Position numbers and translations under genes: made by a program. Below, one piece after another: positions 1-6,100 of a DNA stretch of 64,000 bases. Origin of the DNA: Mangrovibacterium diazotrophicum. Lineage in GTDB: Bacteria > Bacteroidota > Bacteroidia > Bacteroidales > Prolixibacteraceae. Position 1 is the stretch's first letter. The number at the start of each line of letters is the position of its first letter. The stretch is from the NCBI RefSeq assembly GCF_003610535.1, contig NZ_RAPN01000001.1, positions 3,149,320 through 3,213,319 of the forward strand, given 5' to 3'. The notes under the pieces were generated by a model. It saw only the letters and a program-made list of their open reading frames with translations, ran no database searches and was not told where the DNA came from.

Positions 1-186
1 CCGAACTGGTCCCTTGCTTACATTGGGGCCGGTTGTCTCGCCGCATCAATCCCCTTCAAAATAGCATTCCGCAAAAAAGCCCGTAAGGCAATAGCCTACT
101 ACAACAGTGGATACCGCGAAGCAAAGGATGTTAGTATGCTTTTTCAGACCGGCCCAAATGGCGTTGGTCTAGTGATGAAGTTCTGA
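1..186 (+). CDS. C-terminal end of an unidentified protein (partial)
   Basis: An open frame runs from base 1 to a TGA at 184-186 and gives the last 61 residues of a protein whose start lies outside the window. The visible part has one hydrophobic stretch (about residues 4-20) followed by a basic segment and a motif like AIAYYNSGYR. Short tails of this kind are common in Bacteroidota lipoproteins and small membrane proteins that end in a repeat of 'YNxG' type, but I cannot name the family. The next gene starts 20 bases downstream on the same strand, so the two may be cotranscribed. Confidence 0.6.
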   Translation, partial: PNWSLAYIGAGCLAASIPFKIAFRKKARKAIAYYNSGYREAKDVSMLFQTGPNGVGLVMKF

Positions 187-205
187 CGATAGACATTTCC
201 AACGA

Positions 206-1258
206 ATGGCAAGGATTAGAAAAGTAACCTGCCCTGTTTTAATTCTAATCAGCGTACTTGTTGCAACCAACCAGTATGCCTGTGGACAAGAAGTTGAATC
301 CAGTTCATATTCGAACTACTTCCGCCCAATGAATCAAAACATGGTCATCAAGGTCGACCTCAATAACCAAATTGACGGATTCAAAGTGAGTGCCAATGAC
401 GATCTGAGTTACAAAATAAAACCCAACGCCCGGTGGGCAACCCGGATCTCGCTGAACTATCACTTTTTGTCGCTCAGTTACAGTTACATTTCCCCGCTTT
501 TCAACAGCAACAAGGACGATGATCTGAAAGGTAAAACGAAGTACTTCAACCTGAGTCCACGGTTTCAATTCAACAAAATTATCCAGGAAATCGGCTACTC
601 GCGTACCAAAGGCTACTATCTGGACAATCCCAAACCGTTCGACCCCAGCTGGACAGAAGGCGATCCGTACCCGCAGTTTCCGGAGCTGGTTACCCACCAT
701 TATTACGGACGAACATCGTACAAATGGAATCCGAATTTTTCGACCAAAGCTTTCCTTGATCAAACGGAAAAGCAACTGCGAACAACCGGCAGTTTTATCG
801 GCACTTTTTCGTACGAGCTGTATCAAAACGACGACCGTACCAAGCTGACGGAAACAAACAGCTCGCAAAAAGCCAGCAACATTGAGCTGATGGCAGGCGG
901 AGGATATTACCAAACCTTCGTTCTGCACCGGGACTTTTCCCTGACCTGTGGAGCCGGAGCCGCCGGTGGGGTGATTCATCAGAAATTATACACCCGCTAC
1001 ATCGACGTCAAATACAAGACAATCCAGAACCTTCCAATTCTCCGAGGAGAGGTACTTGGAGCCCTTGGCTACAACTCGCCGAAATTCTTTGCCGGAACGC
1101 GGGTCCAGTTCACCGGAGAAACCTACAACCAATCTAAAAATTCGGGAGGTGTCATCAATCAAAATCATTTCTACGTCAGTTTCTACCTTGGTTTCCGGTT
1201 GAAAGCACCGAAACCGGTAAGAAAGCTGAATGACGAGATCGAACACATCCTCAACTAA
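206..1258 (+). CDS. DUF4421 family outer-membrane protein
   Basis: A 350-residue protein with an N-terminal signal peptide (about residues 1-27, ending near ACGQ). The rest is rich in aromatic residues alternating with polar ones, as in an outer-membrane beta-barrel. The segments NMVIKVDLNN, YKIKPNARWATRISLNYHFLSLSYSY and KYFNLSPRFQF match the layout of DUF4421 proteins of Bacteroidota, as I remember the family: N-terminal statement of the barrel, 'YxPNxxxxxGxxxxYxxxxL' block, then barrel strands. Function is unknown for the family. It follows the partial gene upstream by 20 bases and converges on the esterase gene, whose stop lies 10 bases away. Assignment to the family is from pattern recognition, not from a search. 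Confidence 0.75.
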   Translation: MARIRKVTCPVLILISVLVATNQYACGQEVESSSYSNYFRPMNQNMVIKVDLNNQIDGFKVSANDDLSYKIKPNARWATRISLNYHFLSLSYSYISPLFNSNKDDDLKGKTKYFNLSPRFQFNKIIQEIGYSRTKGYYLDNPKPFDPSWTEGDPYPQFPELVTHHYYGRTSYKWNPNFSTKAFLDQTEKQLRTTGSFIGTFSYELYQNDDRTKLTETNSSQKASNIELMAGGGYYQTFVLHRDFSLTCGAGAAGGVIHQKLYTRYIDVKYKTIQNLPILRGEVLGALGYNSPKFFAGTRVQFTGETYNQSKNSGGVINQNHFYVSFYLGFRLKAPKPVRKLNDEIEHILN

Positions 1259-1268
1259 AGTTCAGGGG

Positions 1269-2570
1269 TTATTCCAATCCTGACTGTTCCCGTAAAAAGT
1301 CAAGCGACCTGTCGTTGGTTTCGCCAAACCGCCAGTGTCCGGAAATCGGAGTAATGACAATCTCCTTTGGCGCGGAGATCACATTCAATGCTGAAAAAAC
1401 GGAAGTTGGCGGACAGGTATGGTCGTTATAACCTGTCGAATAGAATCCCGGGACTTTTACACGGCGAGCAAAATTAACCACATCGAAATAAGCGGCTGTT
1501 TTGATCCGGTCGGGAGTGGCCATCGTTGCCTGTTTATCCGCCCGGAAAACATGAGGCCAGCCGCCCGCTCGGCCATGCAGATAACCGGTCATGTCGCAAA
1601 GTGCGGGGTAAAACGCGGCCAGGGCAGTCACTTTTTCATTCAGGGCTGAAGTAACAATCGTCAACGCTCCGCCTTGGCTTCCACCAGTAACAACCACATT
1701 TTTGCCATCAAATTCGGGCAGGCTGCACAAGTAATCAACACAGCGAACGCAGCCCAGGTAAACATTTTTATAGTAGTACTCGTCGCGGTTGTCCAGGTTG
1801 GCGAACATGTAATCGCCAAAAGCGCTGCTCACCTGTTTATAGCTATCGGCATCCAATAAAGGCGAGATGCCGTGAATCTCGATCGTTAAACTGATGAATC
1901 CCTGCTCGGCGAACCCCGTGTACGGTTTTACCGGCTTCACACCGGCGCCGGGAGGAGCAAACAAAACCGGGTACTTGCCTTCGCCTTTTGGTTTGCACAG
2001 GTAACCAAATAGGCGCTTTTTGCCCCAGCCAGTGCGCAAATCCAGTAAATACACGTCCACTTTATCGGTGGAATATTCCGGTAAGAATTTCAGATTGGCA
2101 TCAAAATCAACTTGTCGTGCTTCAGCAACAGCTTCGGTCCAAAACGCATCAAAATCCTTCGGGTTTTCAACAGTGGGCTCAATCGCCTCGGGAGAAAACC
2201 CCAGTTTTGACTGTGATTTATAAGTATGCCCATCAACCTTGACCGATACATTCAAATCCCGAAACCCGGGAACTTTGCTCGTTCCGACGTTAATTTTTCC
2301 TGTTCCGTCTTTCAACAGTTGCTTTTCTTTTTTCTCCGCGTCCATCATTTCCGGTCCAACCTCGTAACTGATTTCCACATTGGGCACCGGAACACCAAAG
2401 CGCAATACCTGCACCTCAACTTCGGCTTTTTCACCGGTTTTGTAGGTCCAATCGGCGTGCGAGGGCGTTAATAAAACATCAACTAACTTGATTGGTGCGG
2501 GCGAGTTTTGGGCAAAGGCCACATTGGTCAGGGCCAGCAGAAAAACAAAAAGAAGCTTCTTCATCATCAT
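1269..2570 (-). CDS. Secreted acetyl-xylan-esterase-like alpha/beta hydrolase (AXE1 family)
   Basis: A 433-residue protein with a signal peptide (residues 1-20, cleavage near AFAQ). An N-terminal beta-sandwich (about 22-115) is followed by an alpha/beta-hydrolase domain of the AXE1/cephalosporin-C deacetylase type. The nucleophile elbow GGSQGG puts Ser298 as nucleophile; the Asp in GYNDHTCPP and the His in ISGHWR complete the triad. Family members remove acetyl groups from xylan or small acetylated sugars. The N-terminal extra domain is usual for the secreted Bacteroidota form. It stands alone, divergent from the flavin reductase gene. Substrate cannot be read from the sequence. Confidence 0.85.
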   Translation of the reverse strand: MMMKKLLFVFLLALTNVAFAQNSPAPIKLVDVLLTPSHADWTYKTGEKAEVEVQVLRFGVPVPNVEISYEVGPEMMDAEKKEKQLLKDGTGKINVGTSKVPGFRDLNVSVKVDGHTYKSQSKLGFSPEAIEPTVENPKDFDAFWTEAVAEARQVDFDANLKFLPEYSTDKVDVYLLDLRTGWGKKRLFGYLCKPKGEGKYPVLFAPPGAGVKPVKPYTGFAEQGFISLTIEIHGISPLLDADSYKQVSSAFGDYMFANLDNRDEYYYKNVYLGCVRCVDYLCSLPEFDGKNVVVTGGSQGGALTIVTSALNEKVTALAAFYPALCDMTGYLHGRAGGWPHVFRADKQATMATPDRIKTAAYFDVVNFARRVKVPGFYSTGYNDHTCPPTSVFSALNVISAPKEIVITPISGHWRFGETNDRSLDFLREQSGLE

Positions 2571-2671
2571 TATTGGTTTTTAGGAGATTCCAAATTTACA
2601 GAAAAGTGCCCACCGCTGAGGGTACAAATCATCTAAATTGCTTGGGCTTTTCTTCATCCGCTGTGGATTTT

Positions 2672-2679
2672 TAACTTTG
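2672..2679 (+). promoter_or_regulatory. Candidate -7 box for the flavin reductase gene
   Basis: TAACTTTG matches the Bacteroidota -7 consensus TAnnTTTG. It lies in the 220-base divergent gap, 112 bases before the flavin reductase start. No good -33 element is visible, so this is a weak call. Confidence 0.35.
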
Positions 2680-2790
2680 CAGAAGGCATCATTCCACGAC
2701 TGGTGGAACTGGCGGGCTGACTTCCGATTCCAAAAGAAGAATACGGATCGCTGCATTTGCCTTTTCACTTTTAACTTTTGACTTGACAAC

Positions 2791-3387
2791 ATGACACCAA
2801 AAAAAACCAACTGGAGACCGGGAACGATGGTTTACCCGGTGCCGGCCGTTTTGGTTAGCTGCGGCGAAACCCCGGAAGAATACAACCTGATTACCATTGC
2901 CTGGACCGGAACAATCTGCAGCGACCCACCCATGTGCTACATCTCGGTGCGCCCCTCGCGCCATTCCTACGAAATCATTAAACGAACCGGCGAGTACGTC
3001 ATCAACCTGACCACCGAAGAACTGGCCCGTGCCACCGACTGGTGCGGGGTGAAATCGGGATCGAAAGTAAACAAGTGGAAAGAGATGGGCCTCACCCCTG
3101 CCCCGGCCAGCATCGTGAAAGCCCCCATCCTGGCTGAAGCGCCAATTTCAATTGAATGTAAGGTGAAGGACATTGTGAACCTTGGTACGCATGATATGTT
3201 TATTTCGGAAGTAGTGAACGTGATTGCCGACGAGCGCTACCTCGACCCCGAAACAGGCGCATTTAGCCTGAAAAGTTCCGACCCGATTTGCTACGTGCAT
3301 GGCCACTACTTTAAAGTTGGCGATCAGATAGGCAAGTTCGGTTGGTCGGTCGAAAAGAAGAAAAAGGCAAAAAAGAACAAAGAATAA
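2791..3387 (+). CDS. Flavin reductase family protein (FMN-binding split barrel)
   Basis: A 198-residue cytoplasmic protein of the flavin reductase-like family. Recognisable are the N-terminal motif with PVPAVLVSCG, the block ITIAWTGTICSDPPMCYISVRPSRHSY (FMN-binding region) and the later EYVINL and GTHDMFISEV segments. Family members bind FMN and reduce it with NAD(P)H, often supplying a partner monooxygenase; many in anaerobes have unknown partners. The C-terminal tail is very lysine-rich (EKKKKAKKNKE). It is followed after 33 bases by the peptidase gene on the same strand, likely a two-gene transcript. Confidence 0.85.
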   Translation: MTPKKTNWRPGTMVYPVPAVLVSCGETPEEYNLITIAWTGTICSDPPMCYISVRPSRHSYEIIKRTGEYVINLTTEELARATDWCGVKSGSKVNKWKEMGLTPAPASIVKAPILAEAPISIECKVKDIVNLGTHDMFISEVVNVIADERYLDPETGAFSLKSSDPICYVHGHYFKVGDQIGKFGWSVEKKKKAKKNKE

Positions 3388-3420
3388 TCGAGTTTGATAA
3401 ACGAAAAATCAGAAATAGAA

Positions 3421-5475
3421 ATGGACACCAATACAGCAATCGGGTTAAACCCGCTACTGGAGCATTTTAACACCCTGCACGATTCTGCTCCGTTCACAAA
3501 AATTAAAAACGAACATTATTTGCCTGCTTTTCAAAAAGCGATGGAACTGGCAAAAGCCGAGATACAAGCAGTCATCGACAATCCGGCAGAGCCGACTTTT
3601 GAGAATACCGTTGAAGCGATGGAACGCACCGGCGAGCGCCTGAGCATCATCCGTGGTATTTTCTTCAACCTGAACTCGGCCGAAACCAACGACGAGATGC
3701 AGAAAATTGCGCAGGACGTAGCACCGATGCTTTCGGAATTTGGCAACGACATCAGCTTAAATGAAGACTTGTTTGCCCGGGTAAAATCAGTATACACGAA
3801 AAAAGACGAGCTAAACCTGAACATCGAACAGCAAACCTTGCTTGATAACAGCTACCTGAGTTTTGTGCGCAACGGGGCCAACCTCAGCGCCGAAGATAAG
3901 GACACCTACCGTAAAATAACAGGAGAGCTCAGTAAGCTGGGATTGCAGTTTCAGCAGAATGTATTGGCTGAAACCAATGCGTACGAGATGCATTTAACCG
4001 ACGAAGCCGACTTGGCAGGTTTACCCGAGTTTGTTCGCGAAGCCGCTGCTCTAACAGCAAAGCAAAAAGAAAAAGAAGGCTGGGTTTTCACCTTGCAACA
4101 TCCGAGCTTCATCCCGTTCATGAAATATTCTGATCGCCGGGATTTGCGCGAAAAGCTATTCCGGGCATCTTCCTGCAAAGGAAACCAGGACAACGAGTTC
4201 GACAACAAAGAAATCATCAAAAAAATACTGGATCTGAAGCTTGAAAAAGCCCGGCTTTTAGGATTTGAAAGTCATGCTCAGTTCAAACTGGAACGCCGCA
4301 TGGCCGAAACTCCGGAACGAGTAGCAACATTCCTGGATGAGTTGCACCAGGCATCGAAATCATTTGCCGACGAAGATTTGGCAGAAGTGCAAAAATTTGC
4401 CAACGAAAACGGTTTTGAAGGTACCATCCAACGTTGGGACTGGACCTACTATTCCGAAAAACTAAAGAATGCGCGCTACGGTTTCAACGAAGAAGAAGTG
4501 AAGCCGTTCCTGAAACTGGAAAACGTTTCCCAAGGCATTTTCGGACTCGCCAAACAGCTTTACAACCTCGAGTTCAAACAGAATACCCAAATTGAAGTTT
4601 ATCATCCCGATGTGCAGCCTTACGAGGTTTATAATGACAAGGGTGAGTTCATCGCGGTGTTCTATATGGACTTCTTCCCGCGCGACGGAAAGCGTTCGGG
4701 AGCATGGATGACCGACTACCGTTCACAATATGTAGAAGACGGTGTGAATAAACGTCCACACATTAGCATTGTGTGTAACTTCACCAAGCCCACCGAAACC
4801 AAGCCTTCGTTGCTGACTTTCGACGAACTGACAACCTTCCTGCACGAGTTCGGACACGCGCTGCACGGCATGCTCAGCCAATGCCAATATGCCAGTACAT
4901 CAGGCACTAACGTATTCTGGGACTTTGTGGAACTACCCTCGCAAATGCACGAAAACTGGGCCTACGAAAAAGAATGGCTCGACCAGTTTGCCGTTCATTA
5001 CGAAACCGGGGAAAAATTGCCCGAGGAATTAATCCACAAAATTATTGAGGCTAAAAACTTCCAATCCGGCTACTTCCAGGAACGCCAACTGAGCTTTGGC
5101 ATGCTCGATATGGCTTATTACACGCTGACAGAACCATTAAAAGAGAGTGTTCCAGAGTTTGAGGCAAAAGCAATGAAACCAACACAATTACTGGAACCGG
5201 TTGAAGGATCGCTGATGAGCACCGCCTTTAGCCACATCTTTGCCGGCGGCTACGATGCTGGTTACTACAGCTATAAATGGGCCGAGGTACTGGATGCCGA
5301 TGCTTATTCGGTCTTCCAGAAGAATGGCATTTTCGACAAAGCAACAGCAGACTCTTTCCGCGAAAATATCCTGGAAAGAGGCGGAAGCGAGCATCCGATG
5401 ATCCTCTACAAACGCTTTAGAGGACAGGAACCAACAGTTGACGCACTGCTGGAACGCAGCGGATTAACGAAATAA
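3421..5475 (+). CDS. dcp: M3 family metallopeptidase, peptidyl-dipeptidase Dcp type
   Basis: An M3 zinc peptidase of 684 residues, the usual size for Dcp/oligopeptidase A. The zinc motif HEFGHALHG is at residues 475-483, and the downstream M3 signature with SHIFAGGYDAGYYSYKWAE near the C terminus is intact. There is no signal peptide, so the enzyme is cytoplasmic and clips dipeptides or degrades short peptides. I start at ATG 3421; a TTG at 3394 would add nine residues, but TTG starts are rare here and the ATG gives a normal N terminus. It ends in front of a strong inverted repeat. Confidence 0.9.
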   Translation: MDTNTAIGLNPLLEHFNTLHDSAPFTKIKNEHYLPAFQKAMELAKAEIQAVIDNPAEPTFENTVEAMERTGERLSIIRGIFFNLNSAETNDEMQKIAQDVAPMLSEFGNDISLNEDLFARVKSVYTKKDELNLNIEQQTLLDNSYLSFVRNGANLSAEDKDTYRKITGELSKLGLQFQQNVLAETNAYEMHLTDEADLAGLPEFVREAAALTAKQKEKEGWVFTLQHPSFIPFMKYSDRRDLREKLFRASSCKGNQDNEFDNKEIIKKILDLKLEKARLLGFESHAQFKLERRMAETPERVATFLDELHQASKSFADEDLAEVQKFANENGFEGTIQRWDWTYYSEKLKNARYGFNEEEVKPFLKLENVSQGIFGLAKQLYNLEFKQNTQIEVYHPDVQPYEVYNDKGEFIAVFYMDFFPRDGKRSGAWMTDYRSQYVEDGVNKRPHISIVCNFTKPTETKPSLLTFDELTTFLHEFGHALHGMLSQCQYASTSGTNVFWDFVELPSQMHENWAYEKEWLDQFAVHYETGEKLPEELIHKIIEAKNFQSGYFQERQLSFGMLDMAYYTLTEPLKESVPEFEAKAMKPTQLLEPVEGSLMSTAFSHIFAGGYDAGYYSYKWAEVLDADAYSVFQKNGIFDKATADSFRENILERGGSEHPMILYKRFRGQEPTVDALLERSGLTK

Positions 5476-5493
5476 TCGACATATCGATCTGTT

Positions 5494-5526
5494 AGTGAGG
5501 GCTTCACTTGAAGTGAAACCCTCACT
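5494..5526 (+). terminator. Strong inverted repeat after dcp, probable terminator
   Basis: AGTGAGGGCTTCACTT and AAGTGAAACCCTCACT form a 16-bp stem with one mismatch and almost no loop, 19 bases past the dcp stop. The T-tract behind it is weak (TCGTTTT), so this may be a terminator or an mRNA-stabilising hairpin. Confidence 0.6.
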
Positions 5527-5544
5527 TCGTTTTAGCAATAGGCA

Positions 5545-5651
5545 TAAAAAAAGACAAGCGCCCCTGCGCTTGCCTTCTAACCTTTTCTCTCTGTGTATGT
5601 ATGAAAAAACTCTGTTTCTGTTTCCGTTTACGGCTTTGAGGTAAACTTCTG
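5545..5651 (-). ncRNA. Putative sigma54-dependent small RNA, copy 1
   Basis: Read on the minus strand, a predicted start near 5651 (12 bases after the -12 box) gives an RNA of about 107 nt. It opens with a hairpin GTTTAC...GTAAAC (5627-5646), continues with a purine-rich, probably unstructured stretch and ends in the stem CAAGCGC/GCGCTTG (5555-5572) followed by seven U. No ORF of note lies in it. Its duplicate at 5855-5959 keeps the same parts. I know no named RNA family that fits; expression is inferred. Confidence 0.6.
5546..5572 (-). terminator. Intrinsic terminator of small RNA copy 1
   Basis: On the minus strand CAAGCGC-AGGG-GCGCTTG is followed by TCTTTTTTT. The matching stem in copy 2 carries T-A where this has C-G, a compensatory change. 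Confidence 0.8.
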
Positions 5652-5661
5652 CTTTTTATAA

Positions 5662-5677
5662 AACAACATGCGTGCCA
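5662..5677 (-). promoter_or_regulatory. Sigma54-like -24/-12 promoter of small RNA copy 1
   Basis: Minus strand TGGCACG-CATG-TTGTT. This fits the RpoN consensus TGGCACG-N4-TTGC at every position except the last C of the -12 GC (T here); the GG-N10-G spacing is exact. The same match, including the deviation, occurs in copy 2. Confidence 0.6.
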
Positions 5678-5709
5678 TAAACTGAAATCAACATAGCCAT
5701 TAGCACCTT

Positions 5710-5725
5710 GTTAAGACTTATTAAG
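5710..5725 (-). promoter_or_regulatory. Conserved upstream element of small RNA copy 1
   Basis: CTTAATAAGTCTTAAC (minus strand) lies 32 bases upstream of the -24 box. Copy 2 has CTTAATAAATCTTAAC 31 bases upstream of its -24 box, although the sequence in between is not conserved. It contains TTAA repeats in dyad arrangement and could bind an activator. Confidence 0.45.
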
Positions 5726-5854
5726 AATTCCTCCCCTACTTTCACTCAAAATCCAACTCAAGCACCATTCTTTTGTCTAGTCCCCTTCGACTTCGAAAAC
5801 ATCAAAAATCTTCTCTACTATCAAAAAAGAAGTTGTCCCCTCAAAATCGGAACA

Positions 5855-5959
5855 TAAAAAAAGCAAGTGCCTCTGCACTTGCCTTCTCACCTTTTCTCTC
5901 TGTGTATGTATGAAAAAACTCTGTTTCTGTTTCCGTTTACGGCTTTGAGTAAACTTCTG
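5855..5959 (-). ncRNA. Putative sigma54-dependent small RNA, copy 2
   Basis: Minus-strand RNA of about 105 nt predicted from the -24/-12 box at 5970-5985 to the terminator at 5856-5882. It has the same 5' hairpin GTTTAC/GTAAAC, purine-rich linker and terminal hairpin as copy 1. Its terminator stem is GCAAGTGC/GCACTTGC. Expression and function are inferred only from the conserved layout. Confidence 0.6.
5856..5882 (-). terminator. Intrinsic terminator of small RNA copy 2
   Basis: Minus strand GCAAGTGC-AGAG-GCACTTGC followed by TTTTTTT; an 8-bp perfect stem. Confidence 0.8.
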
Positions 5960-5969
5960 CTATTCATAA

Positions 5970-5985
5970 AACAAGATGCGTGCCA
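5970..5985 (-). promoter_or_regulatory. Sigma54-like -24/-12 promoter of small RNA copy 2
   Basis: Minus strand TGGCACG-CATC-TTGTT, the same match to the RpoN consensus as in copy 1. An upstream TTAATAA/TCTTAA element is at 6017-6032. Confidence 0.6.
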
Positions 5986-6100
5986 AAAACCAAAATCCGT
6001 CTTCAAATTACCCCGCGTTAAGATTTATTAAGAAGAATGTCCCAAAATCGAGCCGGTAAATACTTCAAATTCATTTTGTGCGTTTTCAATACACGGTTGA

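Larger units (their letters stand above)
5543..5725 (-). repeat. Copy 1 of a duplicated small-RNA unit
   Basis: This and 5853-6032 are two copies of the same block. The stretch between the terminator and the promoter, including CCTTTTCTCTCTGTGTATGT and TCTGTTTCTGTTTCCG, is nearly identical in both, while the flanks differ. The unit holds, in minus-strand order, a TTAATAA/TCTTAA element, a sigma54-like promoter, a hairpin, a purine-rich linker and a terminator. Confidence 0.85.
5853..6032 (-). repeat. Copy 2 of the duplicated small-RNA unit
   Basis: Second copy of the block at 5543-5725, in direct orientation, 307-309 bases away. The intervening 5730-5850 shows no ORF and no obvious structure. 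Confidence 0.85.

Noticed and set aside
305-979. Long open frame on the minus strand across the DUF4421 gene
   Set aside because: It is antisense to a gene with a signal peptide and barrel pattern, has no recognisable domain and a skewed composition; the same holds for most other long antisense frames here.
2580-2810. Small ORF between the esterase and flavin reductase genes
   Set aside because: No start context, low-complexity translation and overlap with the divergent promoter region.
5476-6100. Degraded gene or transposon remnant in the dcp-receptor gap
   Set aside because: No frame carries a recognisable peptide and no terminal inverted repeats or target duplications are seen; promoter, hairpin and terminator parts explain the conserved blocks better.
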